Source: Pandoraea aquatica (GTDB lineage Bacteria; Pseudomonadota; Gammaproteobacteria; Burkholderiales; Burkholderiaceae). From it: a stretch of 64,000 nucleotides of DNA. The notes beneath the pieces are model-generated. The model did no database searches and was not told where the DNA came from. It saw only the letters and a list, made by a program, of their open reading frames with translations. The translations under genes and the position numbers were made by a program. The DNA lies in contig NZ_CABPSN010000013.1 in NCBI RefSeq assembly GCF_902459565.1, forward strand, positions 1 through 64,000. Direction: 5' to 3'. Positions 26,969 through 35,641 of this stretch are shown one piece after another; the stretch's first letter is position 1, and each line of letters opens with the position of its first letter.

Positions 26969-28161
26969 CACTTGCATAGCTTCATCAATCCCATCGTCTT
27001 GTCGATTTGCGACGAAATGTCCGACGCCGAAGCGGCAGACTTCACCCATGACGTGTCCTGACCGGCCACCGATTCGGCCAGCTTCACGAACAGTCCGTTG
27101 ACGGAGTCGTAATACGCGGGGAAGTCGTCCACCCACGTTTGCGACGCCGGTACTGGCTTCACCTCGCCGTTCTTGAGCGACGTGTTGAGATAGGCCGCGC
27201 CGGTCAGCGGCTCGCGAATGGCGATATCCGCATAGCTGCCGTAGATGTAGGCGGTGCCCACGGCGTTTTCGCTGTACTTGATCTTCTTGAAGTTCTTCAG
27301 CGAGACGTCGATTTCGTAATCGGGCTGCGGCAGCTTCAGGTTGTAGATGGTGCCGTCCATGATCTGCATCGACATCACGTTGCCGATCGCGTAGCCCTTC
27401 GAGTACGGCACGACCGGCACGCCGATGCGTGTGGAGATGGCTTCGCTGACCATGTCCGCTACCCAGGTCTGGGCGGCGGCAGGCGTTACTTTCAGATAGT
27501 CGGGCAGGAACGCGGCGGCTTCGGGCGTCACGTCGACGTGAGTGACTTGCAGGTAGCGCGGCGCCTGATCGGGCAACTGTGCTTCAGCCACGGACGACGC
27601 GAAGCGTGCGTACAGTCCGGGCTTGCCGTTCGCGCCGTCGTACACCATGCGCACCCGGTCGAGGACCTCGGCACGCGTGGGCTCATGGTCGAGGTTGTCG
27701 ACGTAGCCGAAGCTGACCGGATAGGAGCGCAGCACCGTCATCGACTTGAAGTCGAAGAACAGCACCTGACCGCGCAACAGCACGAAGAGTTTGCGAATCG
27801 CACCGAAGCGCTCGACGGAGACCGTTTCGGTATTGACGACCAGCGACACGACGAGCGCCTGATCGCGCCCCTTGATCTGGTCGATCGGCCCCGTAGTCAG
27901 CTTGAAGTGCTGCGCAGGATTCTGATTCACGGCGGCCAGCAGACGCTTATAGGGCGAGTCGCCCGTCGCCTTCAGACTGGCTTCGTAAGCACGCGAATAG
28001 GGAAATCGTTTGTCGATGCTGGCGGCATCGCCGCCGTAGGCTGCGCCCGCAAAGGTGACGGTCTTGTCCGTCGTCTGGGCCAGAGCGTGCCCGGCAAACA
28101 TCATCGAGAATGCCGTCGAAATAGCGACAGCAAGACGGAAGAGAAACCCGCCGACTTTCAT
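26968..28161 (-). CDS. Exported protein heading the FlgT-like operon, unknown
   Basis: 397 residues from the ATG at 28161; signal peptide MKVGGFLFRLAVAISTAFSM followed by a cleavage site near GHALAQ. The mature protein has no motif I recognise; it is mixed alpha/beta with segments such as GPIDQIKGRDQALVVSLVVN and PDYEIDVSLKNFKKIKYSEN. It is the first gene of the run and is translationally coupled to the LPP20-like gene. A 223-bp gap separates it from the tRNA genes on the opposite strand. Confidence 0.7.
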   Translation of the reverse strand: MKVGGFLFRLAVAISTAFSMMFAGHALAQTTDKTVTFAGAAYGGDAASIDKRFPYSRAYEASLKATGDSPYKRLLAAVNQNPAQHFKLTTGPIDQIKGRDQALVVSLVVNTETVSVERFGAIRKLFVLLRGQVLFFDFKSMTVLRSYPVSFGYVDNLDHEPTRAEVLDRVRMVYDGANGKPGLYARFASSVAEAQLPDQAPRYLQVTHVDVTPEAAAFLPDYLKVTPAAAQTWVADMVSEAISTRIGVPVVPYSKGYAIGNVMSMQIMDGTIYNLKLPQPDYEIDVSLKNFKKIKYSENAVGTAYIYGSYADIAIREPLTGAAYLNTSLKNGEVKPVPASQTWVDDFPAYYDSVNGLFVKLAESVAGQDTSWVKSAASASDISSQIDKTMGLMKLCK

Positions 28162-28340
28162 ATTGTTATGCTCCCCGTTACGCGTCCGCAACTAGCGGAC
28201 GCGAGATCGCGGAATACTGGATGACTAACGATTCTCAGTCAATCAATTGCATCGTGATCCTATCTAAATTGATAGGTATTTCGTGTGATGGAATGTATGG
28301 GAGATGTAGGCGGGTTGTCAGGGGTGGTTACCGAGGGGAG

Positions 28341-28369
28341 TTGCGGGTTTTCCCCAAATGCGCTATAGT
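28341..28369 (+). promoter_or_regulatory. Sigma-70 promoter of the tRNA operon
   Basis: TTGCGG (28341-28346), 17-bp spacer, TATAGT (28364-28369), 15 bases before the first tRNA base. The spacing and elements are close to consensus. Confidence 0.75.
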
Positions 28370-28384
28370 CACGCCTCTTCGCAC

Positions 28385-28460
<76 letters not shown>

Positions 28461-28477
28461 AACGAATGACGATTTTT

Positions 28478-28553
28478 GTCCCCTTCGTCTAGAGGCCTAG
28501 GACATCACCCTTTCACGGTGAGTACAGGGGTTCGAATCCCCTAGGGGACGCCA
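28478..28553 (+). tRNA. tRNA-Glu (anticodon TTC)
   Basis: 76 bases with encoded CCA. Acceptor GTCCCCT pairs with AGGGGAC; anticodon stem TCACC/GGTGA with loop CTTTCAC giving anticodon TTC; T-arm GGGGTTCGAATCCCC. It is co-transcribed with tRNA-Ala, 17 bases upstream. Confidence 0.97.
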
Positions 28554-28632
28554 TCTAGCGGCAACGGTGTGTCAGTGACACGTCGAAGTCGACCGGCGTC
28601 AGATTCGCACAGCGTCGGTCATGAAAAACAGA

Positions 28633-28666
28633 AAGCCGGGTGTCTTCACGACATCCGGCTTTTTTG
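28633..28666 (+). terminator. Terminator of the tRNA operon
   Basis: AAGCCGGGTGTC (28633-28644) pairs with GACATCCGGCTT (28650-28661), five-base loop, then a T run. It ends 20 bases before the next start codon, so the small gene downstream needs its own promoter or read-through. Confidence 0.9.
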
Positions 28667-28685
28667 CGTACCTTTGGAGTTTTCG

Positions 28686-28910
28686 ATGAGCAAACCCGCG
28701 CTCACCCTCAAGTTCAAGTGCACCAAGTGCGCCAAACCCGTCACGCTGTACTTGCAGAAGACGACCGCCTGCTCGCACATCACGCCCTATCAGGGCTGGT
28801 GCAAGTGCGGCCAGTTGATGCGCCACGCCACGGGTGACAAGGACGCTGTTGCGTCGTTCGTCGACTCGATGGACCCGCTCTGGTCGCATCACCACCATCA
28901 CCATCATTGA
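28686..28910 (+). CDS. Small Zn-ribbon-like protein with a natural heptahistidine tail
   Basis: 74 residues from the ATG at 28686, with TTTGGAG upstream. Cysteines are arranged as FKCTKCAKPV, then TTACSHI, then GWCKCGQLM, a likely zinc-ribbon. The protein ends LWSHHHHHHH, seven consecutive histidines just before the stop. It has no signal peptide, so it is cytoplasmic and probably binds Zn, Ni or Co. The histidine run is coded by both CAT and CAC codons, in native context between a tRNA operon terminator and an acyltransferase gene. Function unknown; a metal storage or nucleic-acid-binding role is possible. Confidence 0.72.
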   Translation: MSKPALTLKFKCTKCAKPVTLYLQKTTACSHITPYQGWCKCGQLMRHATGDKDAVASFVDSMDPLWSHHHHHHH

Positions 28911-28929
28911 GCGTTAGCGGGTTGGCGGG

Positions 28930-30120
28930 TTAGCGGGCGGCGTTCGTCGCCGAGCGCCCGCCGATCCACGCCAGACGCCGCCGAAGGAACGTCTGCGCCG
29001 GTGCTTCGAACACGCGAAACACCCCACGCGCGAGCGAGAACACCACGATCAGATACGCCGCCAGGAACCACGGGCTCATGGCGAGCGTCGCGCTCGACAT
29101 CCCGAGACTGTGCAAGACGATCACCGTCGTCAGTTGCAGCGGGAAGTGGATGAGGTAGCTGGAGTAGGTCGTATTGCCCAGATCGGCGATGGGCCGCGCC
29201 AGCCGCTCAGGAATCCACGGCTCGATCGCATGCAGCAGAACAATCGAGACCGGGGCGATCACCGTGGCCGCCAGATATTTCGTCCCGCCGAAGACCACGC
29301 AGAACGCGATCAGCGCCACATAAGCCAGACAGCACAGCATGACCGTCGCACGACGGTGCTGCTCGATCACGTCGCGCAAGCGCTCGTAGACCAGATGCAC
29401 TGCGCCGCCCATGAAGAAATAGAAGGCGCAGAAGACGATGTTCGATTCGCTGCCCTTGATTTGCAGATGGATCAGCCATCCGCCCGCTGCCGCCGACGCA
29501 CACATCAGCAGCAACGTCCACACCAGCCCGATGCGGCAGAACCGCGCCAGCAGGAAGAACAGCACGTAAATCACGATTTCCGTCGACACACTCCACACCG
29601 GGCCGTTGAAGGAGTCGGTGTACGGCGTGAGCCAGCCGGACGCGAAGATCACGTTGACGAAGAAGTCGTACGGCGTGTTGTACGGATAGATGAAGAACGC
29701 GGCGTTCTCCCGCACGTAAACTGCCTGCAACAGCGCCACTGCGATGAGCGTGACGATATGCAGCGGATAGAGCCGGGAGAAGCGATTCAGGAAGAACAGA
29801 CCGCCGGAGACCTTGCCCGCGACGATCTTCGACAAATAGCGATTGAAGAAGATGAAGCCGGAGATCGTCCAGAAGACGTTCACGCCGAGCCATCCGAAAT
29901 CGTAGAACGGATGCAGCAGCGAGTAGAGCGGCTGGGCGCTGCGCACGACGTCGATGGACGCCGTTTCCGGGCGGAAGAAGAAGTGCTGGTAATGCCAGAT
30001 CAGCACCGCGAACGCGCTGAAGAAACGCAGAATCTCGATGCCGACCATCCGGCCTTTGGTGCTGCTCACTGCCGCGTTCACTGCACTGTCCACGCCATTA
30101 CCCGTCTTGCGACTGCCCAT
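28930..30120 (-). CDS. Acyltransferase 3 family membrane protein
   Basis: 396 residues from the ATG at 30120. About ten membrane spans; the N-terminal segment GIEILRFFSAFAVLIWHYQHF contains the family H-bearing helix, and WTISGFIFFNRYLS the next conserved loop. Such proteins acetylate or succinylate surface polysaccharides from the cytoplasmic side. It is the last gene of the minus-strand branch of the exopolysaccharide locus, downstream of the DUF6492-like transferase, so it probably decorates the repeat unit. Confidence 0.9.
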   Translation of the reverse strand: MGSRKTGNGVDSAVNAAVSSTKGRMVGIEILRFFSAFAVLIWHYQHFFFRPETASIDVVRSAQPLYSLLHPFYDFGWLGVNVFWTISGFIFFNRYLSKIVAGKVSGGLFFLNRFSRLYPLHIVTLIAVALLQAVYVRENAAFFIYPYNTPYDFFVNVIFASGWLTPYTDSFNGPVWSVSTEIVIYVLFFLLARFCRIGLVWTLLLMCASAAAGGWLIHLQIKGSESNIVFCAFYFFMGGAVHLVYERLRDVIEQHRRATVMLCCLAYVALIAFCVVFGGTKYLAATVIAPVSIVLLHAIEPWIPERLARPIADLGNTTYSSYLIHFPLQLTTVIVLHSLGMSSATLAMSPWFLAAYLIVVFSLARGVFRVFEAPAQTFLRRRLAWIGGRSATNAAR

Positions 30121-30133
30121 CAAACTACCCCGG

Positions 30134-31123
30134 TCACTTGATACCCGTTCCGTTGCCCAGCAGCTTCTGAACCATCTTCAGTCCCTTGCGAACTACGGCG
30201 GAGTATAGCTCGGCACCCTTGAGCACCGGATCGACGTGACGGTCGTACGGCTGAATCTTGATGGGGAAATACGGCGAGAGCTTCGCCACCACCTGATCGA
30301 GCGGGATCTTCGTGTTGCTCTGAACCACGGCGAACAGGCCGTCGCTCTCGGGCGCGAAGTAGTGGGCGGCGTCCCACTCCTGCATCTTGTCGGCGAACCA
30401 CACGCTCTCGTCGGCGTGCAGCGTGCGCTGCGGCGGTACGGCCTGCGTGTGGTACTTGTCGAGCAGCCCGGCACGCTCGGCGTTGAGCCAGTACAGCGTG
30501 TATTCCGTCCAGTCGATGGCGTAGTTCGCGAGCAGCACGCGCTTCCAGTCGGTACCGTTCACCGCTTCGAGCCGCTCCTGCAACGACACGCACAGCGAGC
30601 GCGAGAGCGTGGCGGGCGTCCACCACACGCCTTCGCGATCCAGATGCGGGTCGACGTCGAGCAGCTTGGCCGACGCCTCCCAGTAGTACGGCTCGACGCT
30701 GCGCCCCTTGAGGTGCGTAATCGCGCGACCGTCGGAGATCAGCGAGTCGTAGTCGAAGTGATGCGTGGCGAAGCAGTCCGGATCGAAGATCAGGAAGTAT
30801 TCCGTCTCGATCCACTCCGGCGCGTTGATCTTGATGATCTGCTGACGGTGCCAGTTGCGAATCTGGTGACGCTGCGAGAACTCGTTGAACGCGCCCATGT
30901 ACAGCGATTCGTCGATCACTTCGATGGGGAAGTCGGACCACGCTTTCGCGTAGCCGCGCACTTCCTCCACTTCGTCGTGCGGCACGATGATCACGAAACG
31001 ATGGAACAGCGACGGCGTCGTGAAGTGACGCAACGACGAGAACAGGATGTCGCACCGGCCGATGTTGTCGGCGTAGTGTCGTCCTCGTGTCTTGATCGGC
31101 AGAATCGCGCTGATTTGTTGCAT
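30134..31123 (-). CDS. DUF6492-like protein, probable glycosyltransferase
   Basis: 329 residues, cytoplasmic. It starts ISAILPIKTRGRHYADNIGR, typical of a GT-A nucleotide-sugar-binding strand, and has FLIFDPDCFATHHFDYDSL near residue 110, where DPD would be the DxD metal motif. I associate this layout with DUF6492 proteins found in polysaccharide loci. It lies 18 bases after the GumC-like gene. It probably adds one sugar of the repeat unit; donor and acceptor are unknown. Confidence 0.65.
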   Translation of the reverse strand: MQQISAILPIKTRGRHYADNIGRCDILFSSLRHFTTPSLFHRFVIIVPHDEVEEVRGYAKAWSDFPIEVIDESLYMGAFNEFSQRHQIRNWHRQQIIKINAPEWIETEYFLIFDPDCFATHHFDYDSLISDGRAITHLKGRSVEPYYWEASAKLLDVDPHLDREGVWWTPATLSRSLCVSLQERLEAVNGTDWKRVLLANYAIDWTEYTLYWLNAERAGLLDKYHTQAVPPQRTLHADESVWFADKMQEWDAAHYFAPESDGLFAVVQSNTKIPLDQVVAKLSPYFPIKIQPYDRHVDPVLKGAELYSAVVRKGLKMVQKLLGNGTGIK

Positions 31124-31141
31124 GGTGGGCTGAACCGACGA

Positions 31142-33304
31142 CTAGAAGAACCGGTAGATGAAGCTCGGAATATAACCGCGACGATGCGTGAGTGCCACGC
31201 CGATCAAACGTCCGCCGGCGTCTTCGACCTGCGCCTTGAGCCCGGCGATGACTGGCTTGCGCGTGGCTTCCGCGCGCACGACCAGCACCGTAGCGTCGGC
31301 CAGGGGGGCGTTCTCGATGCCGGTGAACGACTGGCTCGACGGCGGCGCATGGACCACGATGTAGTCGTGCGATTCGCGCAGGGCGTCGAACAGGCGCGTG
31401 ACCAGTTGCCACGACGACGGCACCGCGCCACTGTGAGGCTGTGCCACGACAATATTGTGACGGTCGACACGCGTGAACGTCAGATCGGTCAGCGCGTTCG
31501 ATTCGTCCGTGCCGGTCGCTTTGACCGCGTCGACGTTGGCCGTGCCGCTGCCGCCGTTCGACGGCCACTCCAGCAGACCTTGCGCATTCGGCTTGCCGTA
31601 CATCGGCGAATCCGGCGTGGAGGCGATGTCGAGAATCAGAATCGGTTTGCCGGAGCGATGTTCGAGTTCGCTGGTCAGGCCCTGAATGACGGACGAGAGG
31701 CCGTCGTTCTTGCCGGTGGACAGCGCCATGACGACCTTGGCAGTCCCGTCCGAACTGCTGTTGATCGCGGCAATCATGCGGCCATAAGCCAGATGCGCTG
31801 GCCGCGCATAAGCGGGTTCCACGTTCGCGCCAGCACCTGCCGCCGCCCCGCGGCCACTGCCCAGCAACACCGGCGCGTTCACCACCGGCAGCAGCAGGGC
31901 GCGCTCGACTTGTTCGGGGCTGAGGAACGTCTCGCGCAGGCTCGACAGGATCAGCACCGTCAGGGCAGAGATCAGCAAACCTGCGGCAATCGCCGCAGCG
32001 ACGATCAGACTGGCCGAGACGCTGCGTTGCGACGGCGGGAACGGTGCCTGAATCACACGCACGTTGGTGCCGTTGATCTGGCTGACCTGACCTTGCTGCA
32101 CGCGGGCGAGTTCGACCTGACGCGAGCGTTCCTTGAAGCTGTCGGCAAGAATGTCGCGGCGCGCCTGCAACTGGCTCAACTGGCTCGACACGTCGCTCAT
32201 GCCTTGCAGCTTGTCGCGCGTTTCCTTGATCTGGGCTTCGAGCGCGGTCTGCTGTGCGACGCCACCGGCAATGCTGGCATTGAGCACGGCCAGACGTTCC
32301 TGCACGACGTCGAAGTAGTTGTTATGCCCCATGCGCGTCGCCGTCATCATTTCCTGACGTTGCTTCGCAATGTTCGCGCGCATATCGGCGATCTGCTTGT
32401 CGAGCTGCACGACGAACGGCGACGTCGCCATGTAGCGCGACGCGAAGTCCGCACGCTTGTTCTCGAGTTCGCTCAGCGAGCCTTGCAGAATGTTGATCGC
32501 GCGGCTGGTTTCGGAGTCGTCCGTGTAGATCGGAATCGTGTTGCGGACATCCTTCGTCGACGACTGCAACGACTTCAGTTCGCTGCGGTCCTGCGCGAGC
32601 TTCGCATCGGTTTCGAGCTTGCGCTGTACCAGTTGCGATTCGAGCTGCACGGCGCGCGACGTCTGATCGTCGATTTTGACGATGCCGTGTTTCTTCTGGA
32701 ACGCGAGCAGATCGGCGTCGGCCTTATCGAGTTGCTTGCCCACGTCGTCACGCTGGCTGACCAGCAGATTGACGCGGCCTTGCGTGAAGATCGACGCGCG
32801 CTGACGGAAGTACTTGTCGAGCAGGCGTGCCAGCGCATCGGCGGCGGCCTTCGGGTCCGTATCCGAATACGTCAGCGTGATCGTGTTGGCGAGATCGTTC
32901 TGCTCGATGTGCAGACGCTTCTCGAAGTTCTGCAATTCGCGGTCGATGTCGCTGGCCGTTGCACCCGGTCCGAGCTTCGAGAGAATGACATCGCGATGCA
33001 GCTCCGGACTCGACAGAATCTGCGCTTCCACGCCGTTCAGCTGTCCCGGCGGCGGTTGCAGCGAGACACCACCGTTCGGATTGTTGGTCTGGTCGTAATA
33101 CCCCGCGTTGAGCACGAGCAGCGTGGCTTGTGCGCGATACGGAATCGGCACGAAGAGCGCAACGAGCACACCGAGCGCCACGATAGCGAGGAACACCGTC
33201 GTCGCGATCTTGCGGTAGTAGAAAAGTGTGTTGAGGTAATCCCGGATCGTCACGTCGACGACCGCGGCGTGCCGGTCAGGCCTTGTTCTAGTCGTAATTG
33301 CCAT
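31142..33304 (-). CDS. GumC/Wzc-like polysaccharide co-polymerase with degenerate kinase domain
   Basis: 720 residues. Wzz-type domain with TM1 near residue 33 (TTVFLAIVALGVLVALFVPI), a long coiled-coil periplasmic region with a GNVR-like part (residues about 200-450), and TM2 near 430-455 (VAAAIAAGLLISALTVLILS). The C-terminal part aligns in position with bacterial tyrosine kinases, but the P-loop reads STGKNDGLSS instead of GEGKS/T and the A' motif reads ILILDIASTPD. It ends SFIYRFF without a tyrosine cluster. It should set chain length and bridge to the Wza-type lipoprotein encoded divergently at 33510, without kinase activity. Confidence 0.85.
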   Translation of the reverse strand: MAITTRTRPDRHAAVVDVTIRDYLNTLFYYRKIATTVFLAIVALGVLVALFVPIPYRAQATLLVLNAGYYDQTNNPNGGVSLQPPPGQLNGVEAQILSSPELHRDVILSKLGPGATASDIDRELQNFEKRLHIEQNDLANTITLTYSDTDPKAAADALARLLDKYFRQRASIFTQGRVNLLVSQRDDVGKQLDKADADLLAFQKKHGIVKIDDQTSRAVQLESQLVQRKLETDAKLAQDRSELKSLQSSTKDVRNTIPIYTDDSETSRAINILQGSLSELENKRADFASRYMATSPFVVQLDKQIADMRANIAKQRQEMMTATRMGHNNYFDVVQERLAVLNASIAGGVAQQTALEAQIKETRDKLQGMSDVSSQLSQLQARRDILADSFKERSRQVELARVQQGQVSQINGTNVRVIQAPFPPSQRSVSASLIVAAAIAAGLLISALTVLILSSLRETFLSPEQVERALLLPVVNAPVLLGSGRGAAAGAGANVEPAYARPAHLAYGRMIAAINSSSDGTAKVVMALSTGKNDGLSSVIQGLTSELEHRSGKPILILDIASTPDSPMYGKPNAQGLLEWPSNGGSGTANVDAVKATGTDESNALTDLTFTRVDRHNIVVAQPHSGAVPSSWQLVTRLFDALRESHDYIVVHAPPSSQSFTGIENAPLADATVLVVRAEATRKPVIAGLKAQVEDAGGRLIGVALTHRRGYIPSFIYRFF

Positions 33305-33509
33305 AGGGATGCAAGAAGCGGAAAGGTTGCCCGGCCATAGTTGATGGTTTCAAGGCGCATATCTTACGCAAGAAAGTCCCCGTAAAGTCCCCCTAAAACC
33401 GCCATTATCCTAAATCCGACGCTGATTTATCGTGCTTGGCGAGACGGCAGAAGTGCACTAGAGTACGGTCCAAACCGTGAAACCACCTCGGCCTCGTGCC
33501 ATCTGTCCC

Positions 33510-34226
33510 ATGAATATGCTCCGCCCGGCCTGCGTACTGGCGCTGATGACGCTGACGGCCTGCTCCCACACCTGGGTCGATACGAAATACCAACAGCCTG
33601 ATCGCTTCGCGACGTGGGTCGATGCCACGCCGACGCAGTACAAGTTGTTGCCCGGCGACGACATTTCCGTCGTGCTGCCCTTCAACATCGAACTCAACTA
33701 CAAGGGCCGCGTGGCCCCTGACGGCACCGTCGCCATGCCGTTCGCCGGCAATCTGCCTGCGGCCGGCCAGACGCTCGCGCAGTTCGGCGAGACGGTCAAC
33801 CGGGCGCTTGCGAACAACCACATGACGGCCAACGCGATGGCGATGGTCGCTGTTACGCAAACCGCTGCGCACGTCTTCGTCGGCGGTGAAGTCGGCAAGC
33901 CGGGCGAACTCGCACTCACGCCGGGCATGAGCGTGATGCAGGCGATCATCACCGCGCAAGGTTTGCTCGATACCGCACGTACCGGCGAAGTCGTGCTCAT
34001 TCGCCGCAGCCCGGACGGTCGTCCGATGTTGCGCACCGTCGACATCAAGACCCTCACGCAGCAAGGCGATCCGGCGCAAGACATCGTTCTGCAATCGAAC
34101 GACACTATCTTTGTGCCGAAGTCGTCCATCGCCGAAGTGGATCTGTGGGTCGACCAGTACATCAACAAGGCACTGCCGTTCAACAAGAACGTGAACTACG
34201 ACATCAACGGCGCTCGCAGCTTCTGA
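33510..34226 (+). CDS. Wza/GumB-type polysaccharide export lipoprotein
   Basis: 238 residues from the ATG at 33510, which gives the lipoprotein signal MNMLRPACVLALMTLTA then C; a GTG at 33477 would prepend 11 residues. The polysaccharide-export domain begins near residue 45 (YKLLPGDDISVVLPFN), with a SLBB-like part (VFVGGEVGKPGELALTPGMS). It forms the outer-membrane channel. At 238 residues it is short like GumB and lacks the long C-terminal barrel helix of E. coli Wza. Divergent from the co-polymerase, it opens the plus-strand branch of the locus. Confidence 0.92.
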   Translation: MNMLRPACVLALMTLTACSHTWVDTKYQQPDRFATWVDATPTQYKLLPGDDISVVLPFNIELNYKGRVAPDGTVAMPFAGNLPAAGQTLAQFGETVNRALANNHMTANAMAMVAVTQTAAHVFVGGEVGKPGELALTPGMSVMQAIITAQGLLDTARTGEVVLIRRSPDGRPMLRTVDIKTLTQQGDPAQDIVLQSNDTIFVPKSSIAEVDLWVDQYINKALPFNKNVNYDINGARSF

Positions 34227-34324
34227 TCGCCTGACGTCGGCCGTCGCGCGATGTTCGCGACGGCCGACGTTCTCAAGTTCACAGTGCAAACCCGTCAAGT
34301 CTACTTACCGATTTCAACCGCTTC

Positions 34325-35641
34325 GTGACAGCCGCGCAGCCCTCTCTCGAAATGAAGTCCACCGTGCCCGATACGACCGACGATCTGCCGGACGTCTTCT
34401 CGGGTGGCTTGCCGCGCACGTTCGTCGTCGGCATTCTCGTGGCGCTGCTTCCGCTGTTCGGCCAGACGTTCCACTACATCACGGCGCTGTATCCGCTGTG
34501 GGCGCTCTCCAAAGCGTTCCCGATTCTGACGCTGCCGCTCGTGCTGCGACTCGGCAGTCAGCCGCGTTTTCCGATCACGCGCCAGGTGTTGCTGAGCTTC
34601 GCATGGCTCGTGATGGTGCCGAGCTTCGCGGCGGTGATCTATTTTCACGAAAGCTTCTTCACCAGCGTGACGGCGCAGGTGAAGCTGTTGCCGATTCTGT
34701 ATTTCTTTTCCTTTCTCGCGCTGCTGCTCATGCTCAAGCCCACGCTGCATGAGCTGGGACGCAGTTTCGTGATTCTCGGCGCGGTCATCGTCGGCGCGCT
34801 GATTCTCATGTGGCTGCTGGTGCCTGCGGACTGGTACAAGGAAACCTACGTTTTCGGACAAGCGCCGTTCTTCACGAGCGACAGTCGCGGGCATCGCATC
34901 CGGATGTCGATGTACTTCCCGTTCATCCTGTTGTTTTTCTGCTATCGCCGTGCGTTCTTCGAGCGCAACGTCGGCTACCTGATCAGTGTCTTGATCGGGC
35001 TGGCGGTGGCGTTGCTGATCGTGAAGTCACGCGCGCTCGCCATCGGCATCATGGGCGTGCTCGTCATCAATACGTTCGTATGGGCGCGCCCGCGTGCGCG
35101 TATCGGGCTGATGCTCGTGGCCCCGATTGTGCTGGTGGGCGTGTTCTCGATGGGGTATCTCGCAACGATCTTCAGCGCCAATGCGGAAACCGGCTTCGAT
35201 ACGCGTCGTATCTCGGCGCTGCTGGCGACGCGCTTTCTCGGCAACGATTCGTTCCGCTGGCTCTTTGGCGTGGGCACGATCAGCCCGGCGAGCGGCGACA
35301 CGCTGACCACGTATTTCCACCACTTCTTCTTTCTGGCCGACATTACGTGGCTCGGGATCGTGTTCGAGTACGGCCTGATCGGCGCGTTCGTCATTCTGTG
35401 TTTCCAGTTGCGCGGACTGTTCTTCTACCGGCGCTTGCGCGCGGAAGTCGAGGACGATTTCCTTGGCGCGCTGTACGACTATCTGGTCTTCGTGCTGCTG
35501 GTGTCTTTCTTCTATCCGCCAACGCTCGCCCCGGGTGAGACCGCCGTGATTCTGGCGATCTTCGTCTATGTGTGGCGTGTTGGCGGCTTCGACCGTCGTG
35601 CCGTCCCACGGAGTCTCCATGCGCGTGTTGCCGCGCCGTAG
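34325..35641 (+). CDS. Wzy-type polysaccharide polymerase-like membrane protein
   Basis: 438 residues from a GTG at 34325; an ATG at 34352 is an alternative. About 11 hydrophobic spans with a sizeable external loop near residues 270-330 (FDTRRISALLATRFLGNDS), as in Wzy/GumE and O-antigen ligase families. Sequence conservation in these is poor, so the call rests on topology and on its place between the export lipoprotein and flippase genes. The end overlaps the GH44-like gene by 23 bases. Confidence 0.72.
   Translation: MTAAQPSLEMKSTVPDTTDDLPDVFSGGLPRTFVVGILVALLPLFGQTFHYITALYPLWALSKAFPILTLPLVLRLGSQPRFPITRQVLLSFAWLVMVPSFAAVIYFHESFFTSVTAQVKLLPILYFFSFLALLLMLKPTLHELGRSFVILGAVIVGALILMWLLVPADWYKETYVFGQAPFFTSDSRGHRIRMSMYFPFILLFFCYRRAFFERNVGYLISVLIGLAVALLIVKSRALAIGIMGVLVINTFVWARPRARIGLMLVAPIVLVGVFSMGYLATIFSANAETGFDTRRISALLATRFLGNDSFRWLFGVGTISPASGDTLTTYFHHFFFLADITWLGIVFEYGLIGAFVILCFQLRGLFFYRRLRAEVEDDFLGALYDYLVFVLLVSFFYPPTLAPGETAVILAIFVYVWRVGGFDRRAVPRSLHARVAAP

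Noticed and set aside
30236-33340. A 1034-codon open frame on the plus strand
   Set aside because: It is antisense to the clear DUF6492-like and GumC-like genes, is Arg/His/Val-rich as expected of the shadow frame of GC-rich genes, and shows no domain.
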